64,000 nt of DNA from NCBI RefSeq assembly GCF_009363255.1, contig NZ_CP045318.1, forward strand, positions 3,461,501 to 3,525,500, read 5' to 3'. The notes beneath the pieces are model-generated. The model worked only from the letters and a program-made list of their open reading frames with translations, was not told where the DNA came from and searched no databases. The DNA is from Roseivivax sp. THAF197b (GTDB taxonomy: Bacteria; Pseudomonadota; Alphaproteobacteria; Rhodobacterales; Rhodobacteraceae). The translations under genes and the position numbers were made by a program. Within the stretch, counting starts at the first letter, position 1. Every line of letters starts with the position of its first letter. This document shows positions 54,012-63,230 of the stretch, in pieces.

Positions 54012-54701
54012 GTGACCATACATATCGGTGGCAAGCTTCTAGGGTCCGGAATCGGCCCGATCAATGACGTGTCCGGCGCGCCGCTGGGCGAACAATCGGC
54101 CTACAGCCTCGTCTTCAAGCGTATTCTCGATTTCACGCTCGTCCTGTTCGCGGCTCTGCCTGCGTTGCTTCTCGTCTTTCCCATCGCTCTGATGATCAGC
54201 GCCGAAGGGGCGTCGCCCTTCTACGGGCAGAAGCGCATTGGTCGAAACGGCCGCGTCTTTCGCATGTGGAAACTGCGCTCGATGGTGCCCAATGCCGACG
54301 AGATGCTGGAGAGCCATCTGGCGAACAATCCGCAAGCGGCCACGGAGTGGCGCAATCACCAGAAGCTGCGGCACGATCCCCGGATCACGCCGCTGGGCCG
54401 CATCATCCGCAAGACCTCCATCGATGAGCTACCGCAGCTCTGGAACGTGCTGAAGGGCGACATGTCCCTCGTCGGCCCGCGCCCGATGATGGTCGAGCAG
54501 CGCGCGATCTATCCCGGTTCGGCCTATTACGCCCTGCGCCCCGGCATTACCGGCTTCTGGCAGACCTCCGAGCGGAACGAGTCGAGCTTCATCGAACGCG
54601 CGTCCTATGATGCCGATTACCTGCGCAAGCTGTCCTTCGTGACCGACATCAAGGTGATGCTGCGGACCGTGCGCGTCGTCATGGTCGGCACCGGCTGCTA
54701 A
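54012..54701 (+). CDS. Undecaprenyl-phosphate sugar-1-phosphate transferase (ExoY/WcaJ-type)
   Basis: 229-residue membrane enzyme that starts a polysaccharide repeat by placing a hexose-1-phosphate on the lipid carrier. One hydrophobic segment (LVLFAALPALLLVFPIALMI) precedes the catalytic part: GQKRIGRNGRVFRMWKLRSM, ITPLGRIIRKTSIDELPQLW (Asp-Glu pair), KGDMSLVGPRPMMVEQ and LRPGITGFWQ. The length is that of ExoY. The start is GTG after GGGGGATAACCA. It has no polysaccharide genes beside it, but could initiate the polymer made by the 40-49 kb locus or a different exopolysaccharide. Confidence 0.9.
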   Translation: MTIHIGGKLLGSGIGPINDVSGAPLGEQSAYSLVFKRILDFTLVLFAALPALLLVFPIALMISAEGASPFYGQKRIGRNGRVFRMWKLRSMVPNADEMLESHLANNPQAATEWRNHQKLRHDPRITPLGRIIRKTSIDELPQLWNVLKGDMSLVGPRPMMVEQRAIYPGSAYYALRPGITGFWQTSERNESSFIERASYDADYLRKLSFVTDIKVMLRTVRVVMVGTGC

Positions 54702-54735
54702 GACCCATCCAAGCGCGCCGAGGCTGCAGGCGGGA

Positions 54736-55287
54736 TCATCTCTGCCGCGCCTCCGCTGCCGCCCGCAGATCCTCCACGAGTTCCGTCAGAAGCTTGATCG
54801 CGAATTCGTCGGTCAGACGGTCATTTTCGTCCCATTGCTTCGACGTATTGCCTACAAGCACTTCGGGTCCGGGCAGCAGATAGGGACGGAACGGCGTGAG
54901 GCAGAGCCGCGCCATGTTCTGCGTCCGCTCCCCGCCCGCGCGCCCGGCGGTGGCGGACATCAGGGCAACCGGCTTGTCCCGCCAGGGATTGCCTTCGGTC
55001 CGGCTGACCCAATCGAGCGCGTTTTTCAGAACGCCCGAAATCCCCTTGTTGTATTCCGGTGTCGAGACCACCACGGCATCCGCCTCCGCGATCTGGTCGG
55101 CCAGGGTTTGCACCTCGGGCGGGATACCGGATTGGTCTTCGAGATCGCCATCATAAACCGGAAAGACGATATCGGCGATCGTGACATCGGCGGGACCGAA
55201 GCGGCGCGCGGCCTCCGCCGCGAGCTTGCGATTGGTCGAGGCCTTCCGGAGCGAGCCGGAAATGGTGAGGAGCTTGAGGTCAGACAT
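54736..55287 (-). CDS. NADPH-dependent FMN reductase
   Basis: 183-residue flavodoxin-like reductase. The FMN phosphate loop is ISGSLRKASTNRKLA, and VVSTPEYNKGISGVLKNALDWVSR is the family signature (chromate/azo reductase or ArsH-like group). Soluble and probably dimeric. The physiological acceptor is unknown; quinones are common. ATG 55287 directly precedes the first strand. It stands alone, convergent with the sugar transferase gene. Confidence 0.88.
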   Translation of the reverse strand: MSDLKLLTISGSLRKASTNRKLAAEAARRFGPADVTIADIVFPVYDGDLEDQSGIPPEVQTLADQIAEADAVVVSTPEYNKGISGVLKNALDWVSRTEGNPWRDKPVALMSATAGRAGGERTQNMARLCLTPFRPYLLPGPEVLVGNTSKQWDENDRLTDEFAIKLLTELVEDLRAAAEARQR

Positions 55288-55329
55288 GGGGCACTTTCTA
55301 TTCGGCAGTTTCCCCTGACCTACAACGCA

Positions 55330-55360
55330 AACGCGCCGCGGCAAGCCACCGCGGCGCGTT
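55330..55360 (-). terminator. Strong hairpin after the OmpA-like gene
   Basis: AACGCGCCGCGG (55330-55341) pairs perfectly with CCGCGGCGCGTT (55349-55360) over a seven-base loop. It lies 25 bases after the OmpA-like stop on the minus strand. The T-run behind it is short, but the 12-pair GC stem makes termination likely. Confidence 0.7.
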
Positions 55361-55385
55361 CCATGTCTTTCCGGTGTTCCGCGGA

Positions 55386-56051
55386 TCAGGCGGTGGGCAG
55401 GATCACGATCTCGACCCGGCGGTTCTGCGCCTTGCCTTCGGGCGTGAGGTTCGACGCGACGGGCTGATCTTCGCCGCGACCGATGGACTGCACGCGGAAG
55501 CTCGGCACGCCATTGGAGATCAGGATCGACGAAACCGCCTGTGCACGGCGCTGCGACAGGTTGAGGTTGTAGCTCGCATCCCCGTCGGAATCGGTATGGC
55601 CGATGACCTGCACGTTGGTGTCGGGATATTGCTGCAGGTTGCGCGCCACGGCGATCAGGTCCCCCTGGATGCTGGGGCTGACAGCGGTCGAATCCGTTGC
55701 GAACAGGATGTCCTGCGGCAGCGTCACGATCAGACGATCGCCGGTGTTCTGGATGTCGATATTGTTGTTGCCGACCTGCTGACGCAGCGCTGCTTCCTGG
55801 CGGTCGAGCTGGTTGCCGACGACAGCGCCGCCCGCGGCACCGATGGCCGCACCGGTCAGAACCGCCTGACGCTTCTCGACAGGATCGTCGCCTGCGGTCA
55901 GGGCACCGGCAAGGGCACCCACGCCTGCGCCAACCAACGCGCCGGTCTGGGCCTGGCGGTTGGGGTTGTTCGGGTCACTCAGCGGCGCGCAGGCGGTCAA
56001 TGCGACCAGGCCAGCAGCCGACAGAAGAGAAAAAGAGGTCGCTCGGATCAT
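55386..56051 (-). CDS. OmpA-family lipoprotein
   Basis: 221-residue outer-membrane lipoprotein. MIRATSFSLLSAAGLVALTAC carries a lipobox (LTAC). A glycine/alanine-rich region with glycine-zipper character follows (GALVGAGVGALAGAL, GAAIGAAGGAVVGN), then the C-terminal OmpA domain that binds diaminopimelate of peptidoglycan (ILFATDSTAVSP, VIGHTDSDGDASYNLNLSQRRAQAV, QNRRVEIVI). This order is that of YiaD-type proteins. It should anchor the outer membrane to the wall. Confidence 0.92.
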   Translation of the reverse strand: MIRATSFSLLSAAGLVALTACAPLSDPNNPNRQAQTGALVGAGVGALAGALTAGDDPVEKRQAVLTGAAIGAAGGAVVGNQLDRQEAALRQQVGNNNIDIQNTGDRLIVTLPQDILFATDSTAVSPSIQGDLIAVARNLQQYPDTNVQVIGHTDSDGDASYNLNLSQRRAQAVSSILISNGVPSFRVQSIGRGEDQPVASNLTPEGKAQNRRVEIVILPTA

Positions 56052-56157
56052 TATTACCTCGTCCGGTTTACGTTTTGTCTTCTCAGACATGCCGCTTCAT
56101 AGCCTGCAGGACCAGTGTTATCCAAAAACATGCGCGATTTTCTCGGCAAGGCTCCGC

Positions 56158-57018
56158 CTATGGGGCGGGGTTCGCCTCGGCGCGCGCGGCTTCCCAGGCG
56201 AGGATCGCGCGCTTGACCGGCAACCCCCAGTGATAGCCGCCGAGGCCGCCAGATTTGCGCAGGGCCCGGTGGCACGGGATCAGCAGCGAGACCGGATTGC
56301 GCCCGACCGCAGTACCTACCGCGCGCACGGCCTTGGGATGGCCGATGGCGCCCGCGATCTCGGAATAGGTCGTCACATGGCCGGACGGAACCTGCATCAG
56401 CGCCTCCCAGACCTTGATCTGGAAGGGTGCCCCGATGAGGTGCAAAGTGACCTCGCCGTCCGACCCGAAGGCCGCATCAGCCCAGGCTTGCAGCTTTTCC
56501 GGCGCCTCCACGAAATGCGCCTTGGGCCAACGGGCGGTCATGTCCACCATCGCAGCCGTTTCGCCTGCCTCGGCAGTAAAGGCGATGCCGCAGATGCCCT
56601 TCTCCGTCCCCATGACGAGCGCGGGGCCGAAGGGGCTGTCGAACATGCCCCAGTAGATCGTCAGCCCCGCCCCGCCCTGCGCGTAATCGCCGGGGCTCAT
56701 CGCCTCCCAGCGCAGGAACAGATCGTGCAGCCGCCCGGTCCCGGACAGCCCCGCCGCCTCCGCCGTCTCGAGGGTGGTGAACCGATCCCGCAGAAGCGCC
56801 TTGGCATGGCCGAGCGTGAGATATTGCTGATAGCGCTTCGGACTGACCCCGGCCCAGTCGGAGAAGAGCCGCTGGAAATGCGCCGGGCTCATGTTCATCT
56901 CGCGCGCGAGATCGTCGAGCCGCGCCTGCGGACCCAGCGCATCCACCGCTTGGATGGCGCGGCGCATCACGTCGTAATGATAGGCGCTGCGGCCCGGCGG
57001 GGGGGACAGATCGCTCAT
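56158..57018 (-). CDS. AraC-domain methylated-DNA-cysteine methyltransferase
   Basis: 286 residues: an AraC-type helix-turn-helix region (about 15-110; LDDLAREMNMSPAHFQRLFSDW) joined to an Ogt domain (about 120-286) with the active site LIPCHRALRKSGGLGGYHWG. The Ogt part moves methyl groups from O6-methylguanine to its cysteine. The N-terminal Ada domain with its phosphotriester-repair cysteine is absent, so methylphosphotriester sensing as in E. coli Ada is not expected. It is divergent from nth, another repair gene, across 99 bases. Confidence 0.9.
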   Translation of the reverse strand: MSDLSPPPGRSAYHYDVMRRAIQAVDALGPQARLDDLAREMNMSPAHFQRLFSDWAGVSPKRYQQYLTLGHAKALLRDRFTTLETAEAAGLSGTGRLHDLFLRWEAMSPGDYAQGGAGLTIYWGMFDSPFGPALVMGTEKGICGIAFTAEAGETAAMVDMTARWPKAHFVEAPEKLQAWADAAFGSDGEVTLHLIGAPFQIKVWEALMQVPSGHVTTYSEIAGAIGHPKAVRAVGTAVGRNPVSLLIPCHRALRKSGGLGGYHWGLPVKRAILAWEAARAEANPAP

Positions 57019-57117
57019 GGCGAGGCTCCTTCTGCTGTGACCTTTGTTTAGCGCCTCGCGCGGGCCCCGCGCGACCCGATTGTTGCGCATCCCGCCGCAA
57101 GCGGGCAGAAGAGCGCC

Positions 57118-57762
57118 ATGGCCAAGCAGCTCGACTATCACACGATCCGAGAGATCTTCACCCGGTTCCGCGACGCCGAGGCCGAGCCGCTGGGCGAGCT
57201 CAACCACGTCAACGCCTACACCCTTGTCGTCGCCGTCGCGCTGTCTGCGCAGGCCACCGATGCGGGTGTGAACAAGGCCACCGCGTCGCTCTTCGAGATT
57301 GCGGATACGCCCGAGAAGATGCTGGAGCTCGGCGAGGAAAAGCTGATCGAGCATATCAAGACGATCGGGCTTTACCGCAACAAGGCCAAGAACGTCATGA
57401 AACTCAGCCGCATCCTCGTCGAGGAATATGGCGGCACGGTCCCCTGTTCGCGCGCCGCGCTCGAAAGCCTGCCGGGCGTCGGACGCAAGACCGCGAACGT
57501 GGTTCTGAACATGTGGTGGCGCTATCCGGCGCAGGCGGTCGACACGCATATCTTCCGACTCGGCAACCGCTCCGGCATCGCGCCCGGCAAGGACGTGGTC
57601 GCCGTCGAGCGCGCCATCGAAGACCACATCCCCGTCGATTTCCAACTTCACGCGCATCACTGGATGATCCTGCACGGGCGCTACGTCTGCGTGGCGCGCA
57701 AACCGAAATGCGGCATTTGCCTGATCCGCGATCTCTGCCAGTTTGAGGACAAGACCGAATGA
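57118..57762 (+). CDS. nth: Endonuclease III
   Basis: 214-residue DNA glycosylase/AP lyase for oxidised pyrimidines. The helix-hairpin-helix LESLPGVGRKTANVVLN, the catalytic Lys in that loop and Asp in AVDTHIFRLGNRSG, and the 4Fe-4S cluster C-x6-C-x2-C-x5-C (CVARKPKCGICLIRDLC) are all present. The stop overlaps the next gene's ATG (ATGA). Confidence 0.96.
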   Translation: MAKQLDYHTIREIFTRFRDAEAEPLGELNHVNAYTLVVAVALSAQATDAGVNKATASLFEIADTPEKMLELGEEKLIEHIKTIGLYRNKAKNVMKLSRILVEEYGGTVPCSRAALESLPGVGRKTANVVLNMWWRYPAQAVDTHIFRLGNRSGIAPGKDVVAVERAIEDHIPVDFQLHAHHWMILHGRYVCVARKPKCGICLIRDLCQFEDKTE

Positions 57763-58748
57763 AGAAGTACCAGGTTGTCGGCATCGGCAACGCCATCGTC
57801 GACGTTCTGACCCGTTCCGAGGATGCCTTCCTCGACAATATGGGCATCGAGAAGGGGATCATGCAGCTCGTGGAGCGGGATCGCGCGGAAATGCTCTACG
57901 GCGCGATGGAAGGCCGGGTGCAGGCGCCGGGCGGATCGGTGGCGAACACGCTGGCGGGGCTCGGCAATCTCGGGCTGCGCACCGCGTTCATCGGGCGTGT
58001 GAAGGATGACGGGCTCGGACGGTTCTACGCCGACGAGATGGAGAAGATCGGCACGGCTTTCGTGAACCCGCCCGCGCCCGACGGCGAATTGCCGACCTCC
58101 CGTTCGATGATCTTCGTCTCGCCGGATGGTGAGCGATCGATGAACACTTACCTGGGCATCTCGGCTGAACTTGGCCCCGACGACGTGGATGACAGCGTCG
58201 CGGCAGAGGCGGAGGTTGTCTTCCTCGAGGGCTACCTTTTCGACAAGGACAAGGGCAAGGACGCCTTCATCAAGACCGCACGGGCCTGCCGGGCTGCCGG
58301 TGGACGCGCGGGTATCGCAATTTCCGACCCGTTCTGCGTCGAGCGTCACCGCGCGGATTTCCTGTCGCTCATCGAGAACGAGCTCGATTTCGTCATCGGC
58401 AACGAAGCAGAGATCCGCGCGCTTTATCAGAACGATGATCTCGAAGCGGACCTGAAGGCCGTCGCCGCGATCTGCCCGCTCGTCGTCTGCACACGCTCAG
58501 GCCATGGCTGTTCGATCATGCGCGACGGCGTGCGCACAGACGTTCCGGTCGAGCATATCACCCCCGTCGATGCGACCGGCGCGGGCGATCAGTTCGCCGC
58601 GGGGTTCCTTTACGGGCTGGTGACCGGGACGGACATGGAGACGGCCGGCAAGATGGGCCATGCGAGCGCACGCGAAGTGATCGGCCATATGGGCCCGCGG
58701 CCCGAAACCTCGCTGACTGCGCTTTTCAAGGAACACGGCCTTATCTGA
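57759..58748 (+). CDS. PfkB-family carbohydrate kinase, adenosine kinase-like
   Basis: 329-residue ribokinase-fold kinase. VVGIGNAIVDVL, the substrate motif GGSVANTLAGLGNLGL, and the ATP/anion hole motif VDATGAGDQFAAGFL are clear. SMNTYLGISAEL and IAISDPFCVERHRADFL match the group annotated as adenosine kinase in alphaproteobacteria, though some members act on other nucleosides or sugars. Translationally coupled to nth. Confidence 0.87.
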   Translation: MKKYQVVGIGNAIVDVLTRSEDAFLDNMGIEKGIMQLVERDRAEMLYGAMEGRVQAPGGSVANTLAGLGNLGLRTAFIGRVKDDGLGRFYADEMEKIGTAFVNPPAPDGELPTSRSMIFVSPDGERSMNTYLGISAELGPDDVDDSVAAEAEVVFLEGYLFDKDKGKDAFIKTARACRAAGGRAGIAISDPFCVERHRADFLSLIENELDFVIGNEAEIRALYQNDDLEADLKAVAAICPLVVCTRSGHGCSIMRDGVRTDVPVEHITPVDATGAGDQFAAGFLYGLVTGTDMETAGKMGHASAREVIGHMGPRPETSLTALFKEHGLI

Positions 58749-58832
58749 TCGGCATGACGCGGGTTACTTGAGACAAGACGAGTGCAGGTCGCCGCGGCCC
58801 TGCCCCGCCTTTTTCATAAGCTCACAGCATCG

Positions 58833-58853
58833 AACCCGGCCGGGGCGCGGGTT
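58833..58853. terminator. Hairpin between convergent kinase and polA genes
   Basis: AACCCG (58833-58838) and CGGGTT (58848-58853) with a nine-base GC-rich loop, next to the palindrome TGAGCTCA (58853-58860) that contains the polA stop. The stem is short. CCTTTTTC at 58808-58815 lies before it, so direction and efficiency are uncertain. Confidence 0.35.
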
Positions 58854-58857
58854 GAGC

Positions 58858-61659
58858 TCAATGCGCCTCGGCCCAGTTCGCGCCCTGCCCGGCATCGACG
58901 ACCAGCGGCACGTCGAGCTTCAGCACCGGATCGGGCGCGGCTTCCATCACGTCGCGGGCCGCGGCGATCAGGTCGTCGACCGCATCTTCCGCCACTTCGA
59001 AGATCAATTCGTCATGGACCTGCAGCAGCATGGTCGCGGGCAGATCTGCGATGGCATCGGGCATCCGCACCATGGCGCGGCGGATGATATCCGCGGCCGT
59101 GCCCTGAATGGGCGCGTTGATCGCCGCGCGGCGCGCAAAGCCCGCGCGGGGACCGGAGGCGGAAATCTCCGGCGTGTGGATCACCCGGCCGAACAACGTC
59201 TCGACGCGCTTATGCTCCTTGGCGAAGGCCGTGGTGTCGTTCATGTAATCCTTGATGCCCGGAAAACGCTCGAAATAGCGGTCGATGAAGCCCTGCGCCT
59301 CGGACCGCGGGATGCGCAGATTGCGCGCAAGACCGAAGCCCGAGATGCCGTAGATCACCCCGAAATTGATCGCCTTGGCCTGACGGCGCACATCGGGCGT
59401 CATCTCGTCGAGCGGCACGCCGAACATCTCGGACGCTGTCGCGGCGTGAATGTCCTGCCCGTCGCGGAAGGCCTCCTTCAGCGCGTCGATCCCGGCGATA
59501 TGGGCAAGGATGCGCAGCTCGATCTGTGAGTAGTCGAGCGATACGAGCACCTTGCCCTCCTCGGCGACGAAAGCCTCGCGGATGCGGCGACCTTCCTCGG
59601 AACGCACGGGAATGTTCTGCAGGTTCGGATCGGTCGAGGCCAAGCGCCCGGTATTCGCACCCGCGATGGAGTACGAGGTGTGCACGCGTCCCGTCTCAGC
59701 GTTGATATGCTCCTGAAGCGCATCCGTATAGGTCGATTTCAGCTTCGACAACTGCCGCCAGTCGAGCACGCGCGCGGGCAGATCATGTTCGGTCGCCAAG
59801 TCTTCCAGCACATCCGCGCCGGTGGCATAGGCCCCGGTCTTGCCCTTCTTGCCGCCCTCAAGCCCCATCTTGTCGAACAGGATCTCACCGAGCTGCTTCG
59901 GGCTGCCGACGTTGAATTTCTCGCCCGCGAGCTCGTGGATTTCCTCCTCGAGCGCGGCCATCTTCTGGGCGAACGCGCCCGACATGCGCGACAGAGTGTT
60001 GCGATCTACCTTGATGCCCGCGCGCTCCATCTCGGCCAGCACCGGCACAAGCGGGCGTTCGAGGCGTTCATAAACACGCGTCACATGATGGCGGTGCAGC
60101 TGCGGCTTCAGAAGTTTCCAGAGCCGCAGCGTGATATCCGCATCCTCGGATGCGTAATGAACGGCCTTGTCGATCTCGACCCGGTCGAAGGTGATCTGGC
60201 TCTTGCCCGAGCCGATCAGCTCCTTGATTGGCATGGGTTTGTGGCCGAGATAGCGTTCGGACAGCATGTCCATGCCATGCCCGTGCAGGCCGCCATGCAG
60301 CGCGTAGGACAGAAGCATCGTGTCGTCGATGGGCGCGATATCGATGCCGTTCCGCGCGAGGATCTTGGCATCATATTTCATGTTCTGGCCGATCTTCATC
60401 ACCGCCGGGTCTTCCAGAAGCGGCTTGAGCATGGCCAGCGCTTCATCGCGATCCATCTGGCCCTCGGTCAGATTGTCGGAATTGAACAGATCGCCATCGG
60501 CGGCCCCGCGATGGGCAAGCGGCAGATATGCGGCCTCACCGACATCCACGCAGAGCGACACACCGACCAGATCGGCGGTCATCTCATTGAGGCCCGTCGT
60601 CTCGGTATCGATGGCCAGATAGCCGCGCTCCTGCGCGCGGTCGATCCAGGTCTGTAGCGTCTCCGCATCGCGGATCGCGGTATATTTGGCCTCCGCGAAA
60701 TCGGGCTGCTCCTCGGCCTCCGCCTCGCCTTCGGCGGCTTGCGGCGCGGTCTCGGGAATGACGGGAGCCTCCGCACCCAGCGTTTCGGCCACGCGCTTTG
60801 ACAGCGACCGGAACTCCATCTCGGCCAGAAAGCCCAGGAGCGCATCCGCATCGGGATCGCGCGCTTCGAGATCTTCGAGCGTGAAGGGCAGCTCCATGTC
60901 GCAATCAAGCTGCACGAGCTTTTTCGACAGCTCGATCTGGTCGCGCTTTTCGATCAGTGTCTCGCGGCGCTTGGGCTGCTTGATCTCCTCGGCCCGGTCG
61001 AGCAATTCCTCAAGCGAGCCGAACTCGTTGATCAGAAGCGCCGCCGTCTTGATGCCGATCCCCGGCGCGCCCGGTACGTTATCAACCGAGTCGCCCGCCA
61101 GCGCCTGCACATCCACAACGCGCTCGGGCCCCACGCCGAATTTCTCCACCACGCCGTCGCTGTCGATCACGCGGTTCTTCATGGCGTCGAACATCTCGAC
61201 CCCGCCGCCCACGAGCTGCATCAGGTCCTTGTCCGACGACACGATGGTCACGCGCCCGCCTGCCGCGCGCGCCTGCACGGCAAGCGTGCCGATGATGTCA
61301 TCGGCCTCGAAACCCTCGATCTCCTTGCAGGCGATGTTGAAGGCCTCGGTCGCGCGGCGGGTCAGCGGGATCTGCGGGCGCAGATCCTCGGGCATCTCGT
61401 CCCGGTTGGCCTTGTACTGATCGTAAAGATCGTTGCGGAAGGTGTGGCTGCCCTTGTCGAAGATCACCGCGATATGGGTGGGCGCGTCGCGGCCGTGATC
61501 CTTGGCGATGTAGCGGCGCAGCATGTCGCAGAAGCCCTGCACCGCGCCTACCGGTAGGCCGTCCGACTTGCGCGTCAGGGGTGGCAGCGCGTGGAAGGCA
61601 CGGAAGATGAAGGCCGATCCGTCGATCAGGTGCAGGTGAGAGCCCTTGCCGAAACTCAT
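58858..61659 (-). CDS. polA: DNA polymerase I
   Basis: 933-residue repair polymerase with all three domains: 5'-3' exonuclease (about 1-290; LHLIDGSAFIFRAFHALP, VSSDKDLMQL, ALAGDSVDNVPGAPGIG), 3'-5' proofreading exonuclease (about 330-520; AIDTETTGLNEM keeps the metal residues) and polymerase (DYSQIELRILAHI, RRQAKAINFGVIYG, LLQVHDELIFEV). The start is ATG 61659: AAGGAG lies nine bases upstream, and the other ATG at 61668 abuts that site directly, so it cannot be used efficiently. Confidence 0.97.
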   Translation of the reverse strand: MSFGKGSHLHLIDGSAFIFRAFHALPPLTRKSDGLPVGAVQGFCDMLRRYIAKDHGRDAPTHIAVIFDKGSHTFRNDLYDQYKANRDEMPEDLRPQIPLTRRATEAFNIACKEIEGFEADDIIGTLAVQARAAGGRVTIVSSDKDLMQLVGGGVEMFDAMKNRVIDSDGVVEKFGVGPERVVDVQALAGDSVDNVPGAPGIGIKTAALLINEFGSLEELLDRAEEIKQPKRRETLIEKRDQIELSKKLVQLDCDMELPFTLEDLEARDPDADALLGFLAEMEFRSLSKRVAETLGAEAPVIPETAPQAAEGEAEAEEQPDFAEAKYTAIRDAETLQTWIDRAQERGYLAIDTETTGLNEMTADLVGVSLCVDVGEAAYLPLAHRGAADGDLFNSDNLTEGQMDRDEALAMLKPLLEDPAVMKIGQNMKYDAKILARNGIDIAPIDDTMLLSYALHGGLHGHGMDMLSERYLGHKPMPIKELIGSGKSQITFDRVEIDKAVHYASEDADITLRLWKLLKPQLHRHHVTRVYERLERPLVPVLAEMERAGIKVDRNTLSRMSGAFAQKMAALEEEIHELAGEKFNVGSPKQLGEILFDKMGLEGGKKGKTGAYATGADVLEDLATEHDLPARVLDWRQLSKLKSTYTDALQEHINAETGRVHTSYSIAGANTGRLASTDPNLQNIPVRSEEGRRIREAFVAEEGKVLVSLDYSQIELRILAHIAGIDALKEAFRDGQDIHAATASEMFGVPLDEMTPDVRRQAKAINFGVIYGISGFGLARNLRIPRSEAQGFIDRYFERFPGIKDYMNDTTAFAKEHKRVETLFGRVIHTPEISASGPRAGFARRAAINAPIQGTAADIIRRAMVRMPDAIADLPATMLLQVHDELIFEVAEDAVDDLIAAARDVMEAAPDPVLKLDVPLVVDAGQGANWAEAH

Positions 61660-61735
61660 GTCGCGCATCTCCTTGGCTGGCGCGCGCCCGAAGGGGCCGC
61701 GGGGCCTGAGGCGCGTCTTGGCCCGTAACTAGGGC

Positions 61736-61921
61736 TCAGGTCTTGTCGGTCTCGGCAAAATCGCGATGGATGAAGCGGGCGTCGCAATAGCCGCATTCGA
61801 CCCAGCCGCGATCCTCGGGGATCTGGTACCAGACCCGCGGATGGCCGAGTGCGCCTTCGCCGCCATCACAGGCAACGCGGTAGCTGTCCACGATCTTGGT
61901 TTCTGGGACGTCTTGGGGCAT
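61736..61921 (-). CDS. Zinc-finger CHCC-domain protein
   Basis: 61-residue protein ending in a small zinc site: [31 protein letters not shown]. The C-H-C-C arrangement and the H-P-R-V-W-Y pattern match the family related to the mitochondrial complex I subunit NDUFS6; bacterial members are found beside unrelated genes. GGGAA lies eight bases before the chosen ATG; a second ATG five codons upstream is possible. Function unknown. Confidence 0.8.
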   Translation of the reverse strand: MPQDVPETKIVDSYRVACDGGEGALGHPRVWYQIPEDRGWVECGYCDARFIHRDFAETDKT

Positions 61922-61995
61922 CGCGCGATTTCCCATCCGGTTGTCTTTGCACTAGGTGCCTTATGTCGGATGTGGTGATGAGGAGCAAGACACGC

Positions 61996-62934
61996 ATGGC
62001 CAAGGACGCGATCCGGATCGAAGGCTTAACCAAGACCTATGGCGGACAGGGCCGGGCGCCTGCAAAAGAGGCGCTGAAGGGCATCGATCTCGATGTGCCA
62101 CAAGGCTCCGTCTTCGGGCTTCTGGGCCCGAACGGCGCGGGCAAGTCGACGCTGATCAACATCCTTGCGGGGCTTGTGGTGAAGACCTCGGGCCGGGTCA
62201 GCATCTGGGGATTCGATCAGGACAAGAACCCGCGCCAATCCCGCGCCTCCATCGGGGTGATGCCGCAGGAGCTGAACCTCGACCCGTTCTTCACTCCGCG
62301 CGGCGCGCTCGAAGTGCAGGCGGGGCTATACGGCGTGCCCAAGGGGCAGCGCCGGTCGGACGAAATCCTCGAGATGATCGGCCTGTCGGACAAGGCCGAA
62401 GCCTATGCGCGGACGCTCTCGGGCGGCATGCGGCGGCGGCTTCTTCTGGGCAAGGCGCTGGTGCATCGCCCGCATATCCTGGTGCTCGACGAGCCCACCG
62501 CGGGCGTCGATATCGAACTGCGCCAGATGCTCTGGGACAATGTGCGGCGGCTCAATCGCGAAGAGGGTATGACGATCATCCTGACCACCCATTACCTCGA
62601 AGAGGCCGAGGAGATGTGCGACGAGATCGCGATCATCAACCAGGGTGAGCTGGTGGCGCGCGACACGACGCGAAACCTTCTGGGCGAGCTTGACGCGCGC
62701 ACCATGGTGATCGAGCCCGAAGAGACGCCGGAGCGCATTCCGGAAATGGCCGGAATCGAGGTGGAGACGCGCGAAGATGGCGTGCTGGCCCTGACCTATC
62801 ACGCGCGAGAGACACGGGCCGAGGACGTGCTCGACGCGGTGCGGCAGGCGGGCATCCGCATCTCGGATGTGCGCACCGAACAGCCCGACCTGGAAGATGT
62901 GTTCCTCGCGCTGACGAAGGGCGCGCATGGGTGA
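61996..62934 (+). CDS. ABC-2-type transporter ATP-binding protein without adjacent permease
   Basis: 312-residue ATPase. Walker A LLGPNGAGKSTLI, Q-loop VMPQELNLDPFFTP, signature LSGGMRRRLLLGKALVHRP, Walker B ILVLDEPTAGVDIELR and H-loop TTHYLEEAEEM are typical of drug/lipid exporters of the ABC-2 (DRA/YadG-like) class. AGGAG lies ten bases before ATG 61996. Such ATPases are normally followed by their permease, but the next 296 bases hold none and the following genes run the other way. The partner must be encoded elsewhere or was lost. Confidence 0.9.
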   Translation: MAKDAIRIEGLTKTYGGQGRAPAKEALKGIDLDVPQGSVFGLLGPNGAGKSTLINILAGLVVKTSGRVSIWGFDQDKNPRQSRASIGVMPQELNLDPFFTPRGALEVQAGLYGVPKGQRRSDEILEMIGLSDKAEAYARTLSGGMRRRLLLGKALVHRPHILVLDEPTAGVDIELRQMLWDNVRRLNREEGMTIILTTHYLEEAEEMCDEIAIINQGELVARDTTRNLLGELDARTMVIEPEETPERIPEMAGIEVETREDGVLALTYHARETRAEDVLDAVRQAGIRISDVRTEQPDLEDVFLALTKGAHG

Positions 62935-63230
62935 GAATGCGGAAGACTGCGCAGTCTCATACGTGCCGTCCCTTTCCATGGCTTGAGCGATGAACAAAGG
63001 AGCGCGGAATCAAGGCTGCTTGCAGCCGCCGCGCTTCAGCGCCTGCCCGCTCCCGTGGGCTGGCGCTTTGGAGCCGTCGGCGCTTCGTACCTTCTGAGCG
63101 GCGACTTGCATCAAATAAATCGCCTGGGTTCGACCGTCGCAGCGCCAACCCGCGGGCAGGCGCTTCAACGTCGCTCTGCAATCCATTTGCACCATCGCTC
63201 TGTTTTCAAGCTGAGCGATGGCCCCGGGCG
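62935..63230. other. Intergenic region with a large inverted repeat, site of the missing permease
   Basis: 296 bases without a credible gene. It contains imperfect 24- and 30-base inverted copies at 63038-63067 and 63141-63164: AGCGCCTGCCCGC and GGCGCT in the first are matched by the complement in the second. Each copy is itself a partial palindrome (AGCGCC...GGCGCT). I see no remnant of a permease reading frame. Confidence 0.55.
63038..63164. repeat. Inverted repeat pair around a 73-base centre
   Basis: Left arm 63038-63067, right arm 63141-63164. AGCGCCTGCCCGC of the left arm equals the complement of GCGGGCAGGCGCT on the right, and GGCTGGCGCT pairs with AGCGCCAACC allowing one mismatch; the left arm has six extra bases in the middle. 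It could be a remnant of a small mobile or palindromic unit. Confidence 0.5.
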
